A stretch of DNA of 64,000 bases from Bacillus sp. 522_BSPC (GTDB lineage Bacteria; Bacillota; Bacilli; Bacillales; Cytobacillaceae), in contig NZ_JVDT01000077.1 in the NCBI RefSeq assembly GCF_001076885.1, positions 18,356 to 82,355 on the forward strand, read 5' to 3'. The notes below the pieces were generated by a model, which was given only the letters and a program-made list of their open reading frames with translations, was not told where the DNA came from and searched no databases. Both the position numbers and the translations under genes were made by a program. Positions 47,732 to 57,666 of this stretch are shown here, piece by piece. Positions within the stretch are counted from its first letter, which is position 1. Each line of letters starts with the position of its first letter.

Positions 47732-49411
47732 TTGGAAACTGAGAAAAGATGGTTAAAACTTTACCCCGACCAAATAGCCAAAAATGTCTACTATCGGGCA
47801 GATACTCTCCCACAATTATTAGAAAATGCCGCAAAAGAGTATGCAAAGCATAAAGCCATTCATTTTATGGGAAAAGAAATGACTTTTAAAACACTATACA
47901 AAAAAACATTAAAATTAGCAGCATATCTACAAAATTTAGGGATAGAAAAAGGGGATAGGGTTGCTGTAATGCTTCCAAATATTCCTCAAACAGTTATTAG
48001 CTTTTATGCGATTTTGCAGGCGGGAGCTATTGTAGTTCCGGTAAATCCTTTGTATCAAGAAAGAGAAATAGAATTTATATTGAAAGATTCAGGTGCGAAA
48101 GCAGTTATTACATTAGATATGCTTTATAACAGAGTGGAGAAAGTGAAGGAGCAAACAGATTTAGAACATATCATTGTAACTTCTATTAAAGATTACCTTC
48201 CATTTCCAAAAAATATTGTCTATCCTTTCGTGCAAGCAAAAAAGCAGGGAAAGCCTCCAATTATTCCATCATCAAAATCCACTCATCTTTTTACCCAAAC
48301 AATAAAGAAGAACTATAAGCTTAAAGAAGTATCGATTAGTTTTGAAAAAGATATAGCAATCCTGCAATATACAGGAGGTACGACAGGATTTCCTAAAGGA
48401 GTTATTCTAACCCACCAAAATTTAGTTTCAAATACCTCTATGTGTAGACAATGGCTATATAAGATGGAAAAAGGCAAGGAAATCATGCTTGCAGTAATGC
48501 CATTATTCCATGTGTATGGTCTTATGACAGTCCTTGTTTTATCTGTGATGGAAGTGTATAAGATGATTCTTGTTCCAAGATTTGACGCAACAGATCTATT
48601 AAAAACAATCCAAAAACAAAAAGCGACTATCTTTCCAGGCGCACCTACTATTTATATTGGATTAATGAATCATCCAGATATTAAGAAATACGATCTTTCT
48701 TCCATTAAAGGAGCGATAAGTGGATCTGCTCCATTACCAGTCGAGGTTATCGAAAAATTTGAGCAAAAGACAGGTGGAAAGATTGTAGAGGGATATGGAT
48801 TAACAGAAACATCTCCCGTTACCCATGTGAATTTCCTTTGGGACAATGAAATAGTGAAAGGAAGCATTGGTGTGCCATGGCCTGGAACAGATGCTGCAAT
48901 TTTTTCCATAGAAACAGGAGAAATGTTACCAGTAGGTGAAGTTGGAGAACTTGGTATTAAGGGACCACAAGTAATGAAAGGCTATTGGAATAATGAAGAA
49001 GAAACCGAGAAAGTTTTAAAAGATGGCTGGTTATTAACAGGTGATATCGCATATATGGATGAAAAAGGTTATTTTTATATCGTCGATCGAAAAAAGGATA
49101 TTATCATTGCCAGTGGATTTAATATTTATCCACGTGAAATTGAAGAAGTCTTGTATGAACATCCAGCTATTATGGAAGCATCAGTTGTTGGTGTAAAAGA
49201 TCCTTATAGAGGAGAAACGGTTAAAGCATTTGTCGTTTTACAAGAAGGCATGACCGTGACGGAAGAAGAATTGAATAAATATATGCGCAGCAAGCTGGCG
49301 TCGTTTAAAGTTCCTCGCATCTATGAATTTAGGAAAGAACTTCCAAAAACGGCAATTGGTAAAATATTGAGAAGACAATTAAAGGAAGAAAGTGAAGAAA
49401 TAAATGAGTAA
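47732..49411 (+). CDS. lcfA: Long-chain fatty acid-CoA ligase
   Basis: A 559-residue adenylate-forming acyl-CoA ligase that activates fatty acids for beta-oxidation. The AMP-binding loop YTGGTTGFPKGV is near residue 213; VEGYGLTETSPVTH and GWLLTGDIAYMDEKGYFYI follow, with the catalytic C-terminal Lys in LPKTAIGKILRRQL. TTG at 47732 has GGAGG 7 bp upstream; GTG at 47729 is the alternative. Its end overlaps etfB by 8 bp, so the pair is coupled. fadR and fadB, which separate them in B. subtilis, are absent. Confidence 0.9.
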   Translation: METEKRWLKLYPDQIAKNVYYRADTLPQLLENAAKEYAKHKAIHFMGKEMTFKTLYKKTLKLAAYLQNLGIEKGDRVAVMLPNIPQTVISFYAILQAGAIVVPVNPLYQEREIEFILKDSGAKAVITLDMLYNRVEKVKEQTDLEHIIVTSIKDYLPFPKNIVYPFVQAKKQGKPPIIPSSKSTHLFTQTIKKNYKLKEVSISFEKDIAILQYTGGTTGFPKGVILTHQNLVSNTSMCRQWLYKMEKGKEIMLAVMPLFHVYGLMTVLVLSVMEVYKMILVPRFDATDLLKTIQKQKATIFPGAPTIYIGLMNHPDIKKYDLSSIKGAISGSAPLPVEVIEKFEQKTGGKIVEGYGLTETSPVTHVNFLWDNEIVKGSIGVPWPGTDAAIFSIETGEMLPVGEVGELGIKGPQVMKGYWNNEEETEKVLKDGWLLTGDIAYMDEKGYFYIVDRKKDIIIASGFNIYPREIEEVLYEHPAIMEASVVGVKDPYRGETVKAFVVLQEGMTVTEEELNKYMRSKLASFKVPRIYEFRKELPKTAIGKILRRQLKEESEEINE

Positions 49412-50159
49412 TAAAGCATTGCATCTAGTTGTCTTATTATCGAGGACCATTTCACCTGAAGCATCTTTAGTGCTTGATTCTGGACAAGTTTTTGTGGAAG
49501 ACGATAACTTCATCATCAACCCGCCAGATGCAATTAGTTTAGAAGAAGCATTGCAATTTAAAGAGAAATATAATACCGAAATTACAGTGTTAATGATAAG
49601 CGGAAAAGAAGGGGAGAAACAACTAAGAGCTGCTTTAGCTATGGGAGCAGATCGGGCTGTTTTAATAGAATGTCACCCATCAGAAGATGAAGCGCCATCC
49701 ATAGCTAAAAAAATCGCTGAATATTTGCGAGAGATTGACTTTGACATCATCTTAGCAGGAGATTTTTCTACAGATGGAGCAACTAGTCAAGTAGGACCTC
49801 GAGTTGCTGCCTTATTAGATATTCCCTTTTTTACCAAAACAGTCAAAATCGAAAAAGAGGAAGAAAGCGCCATATTAAAACGAAACACGGATGGGGACAT
49901 AGAAACATTTTGTGTTGCTTTTCCTTTCTTAGTCACCATTCCACAAGGATTACATGTTCCACGTCTGCCCTCACTTGCTGGAATTATGAAGGCAAAAAAG
50001 AAACCCTTAGTGTATAAGCAGTCAGAAGAAATGGCATTAAAAGAAAAATCGAAACAGTACGCATACCCTAAAATGAAACGAAAGCAGACAATCTTTCAAG
50101 GAGAAACACAAGAAAAGGTAATGGCGTTAGCAAAATTGTTAAAGTCATTACATGAATAA
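49404..50159 (+). CDS. etfB: Electron transfer flavoprotein beta subunit (divergent)
   Basis: A 251-residue ETF beta subunit, which takes electrons from acyl-CoA dehydrogenases. Features are INPPDAISLEEALQFKEKY, RAALAMGADRAVLIE, the DILAGDFSTDG-type nucleotide region and the signature LPSLAGIMKAKKKP. The sequence departs from common Bacillus EtfB in the N-terminal third. The ATG lies inside the end of lcfA, and etfA follows, so it works with fatty acid activation in one operon. Confidence 0.82.
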   Translation: MSNKALHLVVLLSRTISPEASLVLDSGQVFVEDDNFIINPPDAISLEEALQFKEKYNTEITVLMISGKEGEKQLRAALAMGADRAVLIECHPSEDEAPSIAKKIAEYLREIDFDIILAGDFSTDGATSQVGPRVAALLDIPFFTKTVKIEKEEESAILKRNTDGDIETFCVAFPFLVTIPQGLHVPRLPSLAGIMKAKKKPLVYKQSEEMALKEKSKQYAYPKMKRKQTIFQGETQEKVMALAKLLKSLHE

Positions 50160-50174
50160 GTGGAGGAATTAATA

Positions 50175-51155
50175 ATGAAAGATAAAATTATTATTTTGGG
50201 CGAATATCAACAAGATAAAATTTCCTCCATCACCCTTGAGTGTATTTCAGCTGCAAAGCAACTACAAGGGGAGGCGGAGATTATCCTTTTATTAATGGGA
50301 GAAGATAGAAAAAAAGATGCTTGCGAATTGCAACAATATGATGTTGATCAAATTGTTTTAGTGGAGCATCCTTTGCTTTCTAGATTCTCAAATGAACCTT
50401 ATGCTAAAGCACTTTTATCCGTATGGGACCAACTTAATCCTGCTATCCTTCTGTGGGGACACACAGATATAGGCAAAGCCATTTCTCCCTATTTAAGTGA
50501 AAAATTAGATATTCCTTTGTATTCGAATGTAGAGAGCGTTGAATATAATGAAAAAAGGTTATTCTTAACTCGACCTGTTTACTCTGGAAAATTAATAGAG
50601 AAAATAGAAGTAAATACGCCCACTTTTTTTCTAACAATTAAGCCGAAAAAGTGGAAAGCTTCACAGAAGAAGTTAGAAAGGAATTGTACGATTCGTTCCT
50701 TAAAAGTAAAAATTGATAAATCTATTCCGACTTTAATTGGACTAGAACAAAAAAAGCAGCAGACGCTTAATTTGGAGGATGCAAAGATTATTGTTGGTGC
50801 GGGTAGGGGAATTCAGAATGAAGAAGGGTTTGCTCTGATTAATCAATTAGCAAAAACTATTGGTGGAACGGTTGGTGTATCAAGAGGAGCTGTAGAATTA
50901 GGTGTATGTGATGCATCAATGCAACTTGGTCAAACAGGTAAAACTGTAGCTCCTGATCTTTATATTGCTTGCGGTATTTCCGGAGCCATCCAACATTTAG
51001 TGGGTGTTACATCAGCCAAAACAATCATAGCCATTAACAAAGATCCTCATGCGCCTATTTTTGAAGTAGCCGATTATGCAATTGTAGGAGACCTCTTTGA
51101 AATAATCCCTGCCTTAATGAAAGAATGGGACAATCCAACAATCGAAATATCTTGA
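50175..51155 (+). CDS. etfA: Electron transfer flavoprotein alpha subunit (divergent)
   Basis: A 326-residue ETF alpha subunit that carries FAD. The C-terminal domain is well conserved: VGAGRGIQNEEGF, LGQTGKTVAPDLYIACG and AIQHLVGVTSAKTIIAINKD with the terminal EVADYAIVGDLFEIIP. The N-terminal domain is divergent. The usual S-R-A-A-V-D-A-G stretch reads SRGAVELGVCDAS here. ATG at 50175 is chosen because GGAGG lies within a longer GTG-opened frame. It is the last gene of lcfA-etfB-etfA. Confidence 0.85.
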   Translation: MKDKIIILGEYQQDKISSITLECISAAKQLQGEAEIILLLMGEDRKKDACELQQYDVDQIVLVEHPLLSRFSNEPYAKALLSVWDQLNPAILLWGHTDIGKAISPYLSEKLDIPLYSNVESVEYNEKRLFLTRPVYSGKLIEKIEVNTPTFFLTIKPKKWKASQKKLERNCTIRSLKVKIDKSIPTLIGLEQKKQQTLNLEDAKIIVGAGRGIQNEEGFALINQLAKTIGGTVGVSRGAVELGVCDASMQLGQTGKTVAPDLYIACGISGAIQHLVGVTSAKTIIAINKDPHAPIFEVADYAIVGDLFEIIPALMKEWDNPTIEIS

Positions 51156-51221
51156 ATGTATTATCAAGTTATAGGGGAAAATGATATTTGAAACATATTA
51201 TTAGTATCATTCTTGAAAGCA

Positions 51222-51230
51222 TGGTATACT
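51222..51230 (+). promoter_or_regulatory. Candidate trxA promoter (extended -10)
   Basis: TGGTATACT is an extended -10 without a good -35, about 40 bp before trxA. Confidence 0.4.
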
Positions 51231-51271
51231 TTCGATATTGTTAGATTATCAAATAAGGAGGCAAATAATAA

Positions 51272-51586
51272 ATGGCAATTACACATGCAACAGATCAAAC
51301 TTTCCAAGAAGAAACAGGTTCAGGTGTAGTACTAGTAGATTTCTGGGCTCCATGGTGTGGACCTTGTAAAATGATTGCTCCTGTTCTAGAAGAACTAGAT
51401 GGAGAAATCGGAGACAGTGTAAAAATCGTAAAAGTAGATGTAGATGAAAACCAAGGGTCAGCATCTAAATTTGGCGTAATGAGTATTCCAACATTACTAG
51501 TTCTTAAAGATGGTGAAGTTGTAGATAAAGTAGTAGGTTTCCAACCTAAAGAAGCTCTTTCAGAATTATTATCTAAACATGTTTAA
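51272..51586 (+). CDS. trxA: Thioredoxin
   Basis: A 104-residue cytoplasmic thioredoxin, with the redox site WCGPC at residues 28-32, the cis-Pro in [12 protein letters not shown] and the buried Asp in LVDFWAPW. It is a general disulfide reductant. AAGGAGG precedes the ATG by 9 bp. It is monocistronic and followed by a terminator. Confidence 0.97.
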   Translation: MAITHATDQTFQEETGSGVVLVDFWAPWCGPCKMIAPVLEELDGEIGDSVKIVKVDVDENQGSASKFGVMSIPTLLVLKDGEVVDKVVGFQPKEALSELLSKHV

Positions 51587-51617
51587 TAAAGAATTTAATC
51601 TTCTTTGAAGAGGAAAT

Positions 51618-51663
51618 AACTGTAGACACACTCAGAAAATGAGGAAGTGTTTACAGTTTTTTT
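51618..51663 (+). terminator. Terminator after trxA
   Basis: AACTGTAGACAC pairs with GTGTTTACAGTT (one mismatch) around an interrupted loop, followed by a seven-T run. Confidence 0.8.
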
Positions 51664-51722
51664 ATTGGTGGAACGAAGGATGTATGTAGATATGTTTCTG
51701 TAAATGGTGGGTTCTGGGGAGG

Positions 51723-51826
51723 GATAAAGACCACGAGTAAGAGGAAAAGCAAGAAAAGAGGCGTTCATAGAAGGAATGAAAACCACAAATAATAGGAAAA
51801 ACAAATAAGTGGCATTCATCGAGGAA
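51723..51826. repeat. Two-unit imperfect tandem repeat, 52-bp period
   Basis: Units 51723-51774 and 51775-51826 share ACCAC, AGGAAAA, CAA, GGC and TTCAT blocks at the same offsets. The remainder of the 428-bp trxA-uvrC gap is AT-rich with no supported gene; a short minus-strand frame over the repeat has no ribosome binding site. Confidence 0.6.
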
Positions 51827-52014
51827 ATATCTCAACCAATAATTAATTTATTAAAAAGGCAAAACCCATCCAATCCGAATCCAAAAATAAAACCGTTCTC
51901 ATAAAATATTTCCATCCTATACTTTTTCCTTGATGATTCGATGAAATTCTCTATAATTAGAGAAGATAGTATATATGTTCGTTTGTTTAGGTTTGCATGC
52001 TGGGAGGGAAAACA

Positions 52015-53787
52015 TTGAACGATATCATTAAAAATAAATTAATGATCTTACCTGATCAGCCTGGTTGTTATTTAATGAAGGACCGACAAGGCACGATTAT
52101 TTATGTTGGAAAAGCAAAAGTGCTGAAAAATCGGGTTCGTTCCTATTTTACAGGCTCTCACGATGGAAAGACATTAAGACTAGTCAATGAAATAGAAGAT
52201 TTTGAATATATCATAACCTCTTCCAATATCGAAGCGCTTATTTTAGAAATAAATCTGATTAAAAAGCATGATCCAAAATACAATATTATGTTGAAGGATG
52301 ATAAAAGCTATCCGTTTATCAAATTAACGGCAGAAAAACATCCAAGACTCATTACAACGCGAAATGTAAAGAAGGATAAAGGAAAGTATTTCGGTCCATA
52401 TCCGAATGTACAAGCGGCTAATGAGACGAAGAAGCTTCTTGATCGAATCTATCCTTTACGGAAGTGTAATGTATTACCAGATAGAGTATGTTTATATTAC
52501 CATTTGGGGCAATGTCTGGCTCCATGTGTGAATGAGGTTAGTGAGCAGGAATATAAGAAAATGACGGATGATATTACAAAATTCCTAAATGGTGGGTACA
52601 AAGAAATAAAAAAAGACTTGTCCGAAAAAATGATGGCAGCATCAGGAGAATTAGATTTTGAACGCGCGAAGGAATATCGCGATCAAATTGCCCATATTGA
52701 AGCAACAATGGAAAAGCAGAAAATGATGATGACGGATTTAGTGGACAGAGATATTTTTGGCTATTCCTATGACAAAGGTTGGATGTGTGTTCAAGTATTT
52801 TTTGTTCGGCAAGGGAAACTAATTGAACGAGATGTTAGTATGTTCCCTATTTATCAAGAGCCGGAAGAGGAAATGTTGACTTATCTAGGACAATTTTATG
52901 ATAAAGCCAATCATTTTAAGCCAAAGGAAATTTATCTTCCAGACGATATACAAGGGGATATTGTTGAACAGTTATTAAAGGTAAAAGTAACAAAGCCACA
53001 AAGGGGACAAAAAAAGGAACTTGTTTTATTGGCAAATAAAAATGCGAAAAATGCCTTAAAAGAAAAGTTTGCCTTAATCGAAAGAGACGAAGAGCGGACA
53101 ATAAAAGCGGTTGAAAACCTAGGGAAGCAAATCGGTATATATACTCCGCTCCGAATTGAAGCTTTTGATAATAGTAATATTCAAGGGACAAATCCTGTGT
53201 CTGCAATGATTGTATTTATCGATGGAAAACCGTCGAAACGAGAATACCGCAAATATAAAATTAAGACAGTAACAGGTCCAGATGACTACGAATCGATGCG
53301 TGAAGTAGTTCGTAGAAGGTATCAACGAGTTTTAAAAGAAGGATTGCCACTGCCAGACTTACTTTTAATTGATGGAGGCAAGGGACACTTAGAGGCAGTT
53401 AGAGAGGTTCTGCTAGACGAATTGAGCTTAGATATTCCAGTTGCGGGATTAGTGAAAGACGACAAGCACCGTACCTCACAGCTGCTATATGGAAATCCCT
53501 TAGAGATTATTCCACTGGAGCGAAATAGTCAGGAATTCTATTTATTGCAGAGAATCCAAGATGAAGTTCACCGTTTTGCGATTACGTTTCATCGTCAATT
53601 AAGAGGGAAAAATGCTTTTCAATCTATATTAGACGATATTCCTGGCATTGGGGAGAAACGTAGAAAATTATTGTTAAAGACTTTTGGTTCAGTCAAGAAA
53701 ATGAAAGAAGCCTCGATGGAAGAGTTCTTAGAAATTGGAATACCAACAAATGTGGCGGAACAGCTACTTGCTAAATTACAAGAATAG
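52015..53787 (+). CDS. uvrC: Excinuclease ABC subunit C
   Basis: A 590-residue UvrC that makes both incisions in nucleotide excision repair. The N-terminal GIY-YIG nuclease (about 10-95, [19 protein letters not shown]), Cys cluster ([21 protein letters not shown], read across two parts), UVR segment for UvrB (about 200-235), RNase H-like nuclease ([15 protein letters not shown]) and C-terminal helix-hairpin-helix pair ([18 protein letters not shown]) are present. TTG at 52015 has GGGAGGG upstream; ATG at 51997 precedes that site. Confidence 0.94.
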   Translation: MNDIIKNKLMILPDQPGCYLMKDRQGTIIYVGKAKVLKNRVRSYFTGSHDGKTLRLVNEIEDFEYIITSSNIEALILEINLIKKHDPKYNIMLKDDKSYPFIKLTAEKHPRLITTRNVKKDKGKYFGPYPNVQAANETKKLLDRIYPLRKCNVLPDRVCLYYHLGQCLAPCVNEVSEQEYKKMTDDITKFLNGGYKEIKKDLSEKMMAASGELDFERAKEYRDQIAHIEATMEKQKMMMTDLVDRDIFGYSYDKGWMCVQVFFVRQGKLIERDVSMFPIYQEPEEEMLTYLGQFYDKANHFKPKEIYLPDDIQGDIVEQLLKVKVTKPQRGQKKELVLLANKNAKNALKEKFALIERDEERTIKAVENLGKQIGIYTPLRIEAFDNSNIQGTNPVSAMIVFIDGKPSKREYRKYKIKTVTGPDDYESMREVVRRRYQRVLKEGLPLPDLLLIDGGKGHLEAVREVLLDELSLDIPVAGLVKDDKHRTSQLLYGNPLEIIPLERNSQEFYLLQRIQDEVHRFAITFHRQLRGKNAFQSILDDIPGIGEKRRKLLLKTFGSVKKMKEASMEEFLEIGIPTNVAEQLLAKLQE

Positions 53788-53797
53788 AAAATAATGT

Positions 53798-53826
53798 TTG
53801 TTGGAATGAAAACATTATGCTATAAT
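53798..53826 (+). promoter_or_regulatory. lysC promoter
   Basis: TTGTTG (53798-53803) and TATAAT (53821-53826) are 17 bp apart, upstream of the lysine riboswitch. Confidence 0.7.
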
Positions 53827-53832
53827 GATGGC

Positions 53833-54094
53833 AACTTATAACTTAATAAGTGAAGGTAGAGGTGCGAACTTCAATAGTAATAATTCGGAGAAGAATGAGC
53901 TTCAGAGAAGAATTATGAAAGGGATAGATCGCCGAAGTAAAGAAAGCTCTCATGGCTTTTTTTACTGGTTTTGCATTGAATAAATGTAAGATTGTCAAAA
54001 CAAGGAACTGTTTTGGAGAGCTATCTCACTGTTTGTGCGAATTAATACTATTATTGGCCTGCACAGCAATGAGATATTTCTCATTGCTTTTTTT
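53833..54094 (+). ncRNA. Lysine riboswitch (L box)
   Basis: The aptamer begins TGAAGGTAGAGGTGCGAACT near 53851 and contains CGCCGAAG near 53931, as in the B. subtilis lysC leader. ATTGAATAAATGTAAG and the later GGAGAGCTATCTCA block also match. The terminator is a 10-bp hairpin (AGCAATGAGA with its complement, 54065-54088) followed by a T run. Lysine binding would favour termination before lysC. Confidence 0.93.
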
Positions 54095-54201
54095 AATCCG
54101 TTTTTTCTGGAATTTAAAATTATTGGAAAAGAAAAGGAAATACATAAATAAAAAGCAATGAGAAAGAAAAAGAAACCTCTAAGATTACAAGAAGGTAGGG
54201 A

Positions 54202-55437
54202 ATGACTTTGGGTTTAGTTGTACAAAAGTTCGGTGGAACATCAGTAGGTAGTGCTGAAAGAATACTACATGTAGCAGAAAGAGTAATGGAGGAAAAAAAT
54301 CGAGGCAATGATGTAGTTGTTGTTGTTTCTGCAATGGGGAAAACAACAGATTCCCTTGTGACGCTAGCAAATGAAATAAATCCAAAGCCGTCCAAACGGG
54401 AAATGGATGTATTACTATCAACTGGAGAGCAGATTACAATTAGCCTTCTTAGCATGGCGTTACAGGCAAAAGGCGTTGACGCTATTTCTTATACTGGTTG
54501 GCAAGCAGGAATAGAAACAGAGGACGTTCATGGCAATGCTAGAATCTTAAACATGCAAACAGAAAAAGTTCAAAAGCAAATTCAAGATGGTAAAGTGGTT
54601 ATTGTCGCAGGATTTCAAGGAGTTACAGAAGCTGGTGATATTACCACACTTGGTCGCGGTGGTTCTGATACAACAGCAGTTGCTATTGCAGCAGCGCTAA
54701 AAGCGGATAAATGTGACATTTATACAGACGTAACCGGTGTTTTCACAACAGATCCTCGGTTTGTTAAAAATGCTAGAAAGCTATTAGCTATTTCCTACGA
54801 TGAAATGTTAGAATTAGCGAATTTAGGGGCAGGGGTTCTGCATCCAAGAGCGGTAGAATATGCAAAAAACTATCAGGTTCCATTAGTGGTCCGCTCCAGT
54901 ATGGAACAAGAAGAAGGAACAATCATCGAGGAGGAAGTTTCAATGGAACAAAATTTAGTCGTACGTGGAGTTGCGTTTGAAGATAATATTACGAGTGTTA
55001 CGGTATTTGGATTAAAAAATCCGTTAACAAGTCTTTCTACTATTTTCACAACACTTGCATCTCATCATATAAATGTAGATATTATTATCCAAAGTCTTAC
55101 TAATGATCAGCTGACAAACCTATCATTTTCCATTAAAGATAGTGATTTAGAAGAAACCTTAAAAGTATTAGAAGAAAATAAGAGTGTACTAGGATATGAT
55201 AAAGTTACTTCTGAACAAGGCTTAGCCAAGGTATCTATTGTTGGTTCTGGAATGATTTCCAATCCAGGTGTTGCAGCAGATATGTTTAAAGTATTATCAG
55301 CTGAAGAAATTGTTATTAAAATGGTGAGCACATCAGAAATTAAAGTTTCCACTGTTATCGAAAAAGAGAATATGGTTAAAGCAGTAGAAACATTGCATGA
55401 TGCGTTTGAATTAAGTAAAATTCCAGTGAATGCATAA
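54202..55437 (+). CDS. lysC: Lysine-sensitive aspartokinase (alpha subunit)
   Basis: A 411-residue aspartokinase, the first step of the aspartate family. The kinase domain opens VVQKFGGTSVG, with TTLGRGGSDTTAVAIAAALK and TDVTGVFTTDPR. Two ACT regulatory domains lie at about 260-411. AGAAGGTAGG precedes the ATG; TTG at 54208 is a possible alternative. Expression should be lowered by lysine through the upstream riboswitch. An internal in-frame start gives a separate beta subunit. Confidence 0.95.
   Translation: MTLGLVVQKFGGTSVGSAERILHVAERVMEEKNRGNDVVVVVSAMGKTTDSLVTLANEINPKPSKREMDVLLSTGEQITISLLSMALQAKGVDAISYTGWQAGIETEDVHGNARILNMQTEKVQKQIQDGKVVIVAGFQGVTEAGDITTLGRGGSDTTAVAIAAALKADKCDIYTDVTGVFTTDPRFVKNARKLLAISYDEMLELANLGAGVLHPRAVEYAKNYQVPLVVRSSMEQEEGTIIEEEVSMEQNLVVRGVAFEDNITSVTVFGLKNPLTSLSTIFTTLASHHINVDIIIQSLTNDQLTNLSFSIKDSDLEETLKVLEENKSVLGYDKVTSEQGLAKVSIVGSGMISNPGVAADMFKVLSAEEIVIKMVSTSEIKVSTVIEKENMVKAVETLHDAFELSKIPVNA
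54943..55437 (+). CDS. lysC: Aspartokinase beta subunit from internal start
   Basis: An in-frame ATG (codon 248 of lysC) has GAGGAGG 8 bp upstream. Translation here gives a 164-residue polypeptide, opening EQNLVVRGVAF, that contains both ACT domains. The equivalent overlapping product is known in B. subtilis aspartokinase II, an alpha2-beta2 enzyme. Production here is inferred from the binding site. Confidence 0.75.
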   Translation: MEQNLVVRGVAFEDNITSVTVFGLKNPLTSLSTIFTTLASHHINVDIIIQSLTNDQLTNLSFSIKDSDLEETLKVLEENKSVLGYDKVTSEQGLAKVSIVGSGMISNPGVAADMFKVLSAEEIVIKMVSTSEIKVSTVIEKENMVKAVETLHDAFELSKIPVNA

Positions 55438-55441
55438 AAAC

Positions 55442-55487
55442 AAAAAGCCGCTTCTTTCCAAAAGCTTGGATTAGGGAGCGGCTTTTT
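55442..55487 (+). terminator. Terminator after lysC
   Basis: AAAAAGCCGCT pairs perfectly with AGCGGCTTTTT. The loop contains a smaller CCAA/TTGG stem. Confidence 0.88.
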
Positions 55488-55593
55488 AGTTTGATTTTCA
55501 AAAATGGAAAATAGAAAATTTTGTTATGAAAACGCTTAATATATATGGTAAGATATAAAAAGAGGAATATTTTACTATAAAGGAGGTTCTGCT

Positions 55594-57606
55594 ATGAAGA
55601 AAATGAGTTGGAATAGGGTAAAAAGAACTAAGGAGAAGAGCAAAACAAGATTTAAAATGAAGTTGAAAACCAAAATGATTATTTCTTTTGCACTAATATT
55701 AATTATTCCAAGTTTAATTATTAGCACGTTTTCATATATAAAAGCGAGAAATGAAATGGAAAATCAATTTTTAAATACTTCGTCTGAAAACGTAAAAATA
55801 GTCGACAATATTATTAGGAATACATTAGGCACCAGTATCTATCAAACGGTGATTTATTCGGAAAAAGTTAATTTTGATGAATCAGAAGAAAGTTATTCGA
55901 CGGTAAAGACAGAATTTGATAAATACATGGAAATGAATCCAGAAATTGAGAGCGTTTTCTTTGGTTCTAAAGAAGGAACACTCATCCAATCTCCGAATAG
56001 TATTCAAGGAAAAGGCTATGATCCAAGGAAAGATGCATGGTACACAAACGGGATGGAGAAAGAGGGGGTTGTTTACGTTTCTAGTCCCTATACTTCGATT
56101 GCTACAGGCAGTTTAGTTGTGGCTGTTTCTAAACAGACGGAGGATAAAAAAGGTGTAGTAGGAATGGAAGTTAGCTTAGAGCGAATAAAAAGCTTGGTTT
56201 CAGATGTAAAAATAGGTGATAAAGGCTATATCATCATTTTAAATCAAGATAAAAAATATATTGTACATCCAAAGGAAGAAGCCGGTACAGCTGCTGAACA
56301 GACAGTGTTTAATCAAATGTTCGACAAAAATGAGGGAAGCATCGATCTAGCCGATGGAGAAAATAACTATATTCTGCAATATATAACGAATGAAACAGTA
56401 GGCTGGAAAATCACTGGTGTTGTAGATAAGTCAGAAATTAATGATATGACTTTTCCTATTTTGTATCAAACTGTTCTAGTAATTGTAGTGTCGTTATTAG
56501 TAAGCGGATTCTTTGTATTCTTGCTCATTAATTCCTTTATTAGACCATTAAATAACTTGAAGGAAACAGCAATAAAAATGAGTGAGGGGAACTTAACAGA
56601 GAAAGTAGACATTTATAGAGAGGATGAAATAGGCCAAGTAGCTCACGCGTTTAAAAATATGGCAAAAAATCTACATAGTATCATTAAAGATGTAAACGAA
56701 AAATCGGAACATATTGCCGCTTCGTCTGAGCAATTGCTTGCAAGCTCTGATCAAACAGCATCTGCATCTGAATATGTAGCTGGAGCATTGGAGGAAGTTT
56801 CAAGTAAGGCCGAAATACAGAAGGATAATTTAATGGAAAATTCTAATGCATTAAAGGAAATAGAGAATCATGTTAATAAAGTTGCCGAAAATGCAAAAAT
56901 TGTTTCCACATTGACAAATGAGACAGTCATTCAGGCACAAGAAGGAGAGAATACGGTAAACAATACGCTGAGCCAGATGAATGAAATATATCATTCCGTT
57001 GAAGCATCGAATCAGCAAATTCATTCCTTACAAGAACACTCGCAAAGAATAGAATCTATTGTAGAGACTATTAGTGGAATAGCTAACCAAACAAATTTGC
57101 TTGCCTTAAATGCAGCAATAGAAGCTGCAAGAGCAGGTGAGCATGGAAAAGGATTTGCCGTAGTTGCGACAGAAGTTGGAAAACTTGCCAAGCAGTCAGA
57201 ACAATCTGCGCAAGAAATTGCCGATATTATTACTAACATCTTGACGAATACAAAAACAACTGTTGACGGGATGGAAACAGTTACAAAAAGTGTTCAAAAG
57301 GGAATACTGGCATCCGAGCAAACTTTTGAAGCCTTTAGTGGCATTATTCATCGTGTAAAAAACATTTCACCACAGATGACGGAAGTTGCTAATCTGTCTA
57401 ATCAAATAGCAGAGCAGGTACAAATGGTAAGTATATCAGCAAATGAATTATTAACCATTTCAAGCGAGAATGCAGCTTATTCTGAGGAAATGGCAAGCTC
57501 AACCGAAGAACAATTAGCTGCAATGCAAGAAATAAAAGCAGCAGCCAGCTCATTATCAGATGTAGCAGTCGAACTCCAAGAAAAAATAAATGCATTCATC
57601 ATTTAA
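55594..57606 (+). CDS. Methyl-accepting chemotaxis protein
   Basis: A 670-residue chemoreceptor. TM1 is at about 28-48, a dCache-like extracellular sensor at about 50-280 (DPRKDAWY, then [19 protein letters not shown]), TM2 near 288-310, a HAMP domain to about 365, and a cytoplasmic signalling helix bundle. The hairpin tip contains [20 protein letters not shown] and [13 protein letters not shown]. The sensed compound is unknown; dCache receptors often bind amino acids or related ligands. AAAGGAGG precedes the ATG. It stands alone between terminators. Confidence 0.9.
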   Translation: MKKMSWNRVKRTKEKSKTRFKMKLKTKMIISFALILIIPSLIISTFSYIKARNEMENQFLNTSSENVKIVDNIIRNTLGTSIYQTVIYSEKVNFDESEESYSTVKTEFDKYMEMNPEIESVFFGSKEGTLIQSPNSIQGKGYDPRKDAWYTNGMEKEGVVYVSSPYTSIATGSLVVAVSKQTEDKKGVVGMEVSLERIKSLVSDVKIGDKGYIIILNQDKKYIVHPKEEAGTAAEQTVFNQMFDKNEGSIDLADGENNYILQYITNETVGWKITGVVDKSEINDMTFPILYQTVLVIVVSLLVSGFFVFLLINSFIRPLNNLKETAIKMSEGNLTEKVDIYREDEIGQVAHAFKNMAKNLHSIIKDVNEKSEHIAASSEQLLASSDQTASASEYVAGALEEVSSKAEIQKDNLMENSNALKEIENHVNKVAENAKIVSTLTNETVIQAQEGENTVNNTLSQMNEIYHSVEASNQQIHSLQEHSQRIESIVETISGIANQTNLLALNAAIEAARAGEHGKGFAVVATEVGKLAKQSEQSAQEIADIITNILTNTKTTVDGMETVTKSVQKGILASEQTFEAFSGIIHRVKNISPQMTEVANLSNQIAEQVQMVSISANELLTISSENAAYSEEMASSTEEQLAAMQEIKAAASSLSDVAVELQEKINAFII

Positions 57607-57659
57607 AAAACTCCATATGACGTAAGGAACTGATAGAAAATTCCTACGTCATATGGAGT
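57605..57659 (-). terminator. Terminator for yslB on the minus strand
   Basis: CTCCATATGACGT and ACGTCATATGGAG form perfect arms, extended by GGAA/TTCC. Six As precede it on the plus strand, which read as a T run after the stem on the minus strand. Confidence 0.75.
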
Positions 57660-57666
57660 CACCTCA

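Noticed and set aside
51595..51819. 74-codon minus-strand frame over the 52-bp repeat
   Set aside because: It crosses the trxA terminator and has no start signal; the repeat explains its periodic look.
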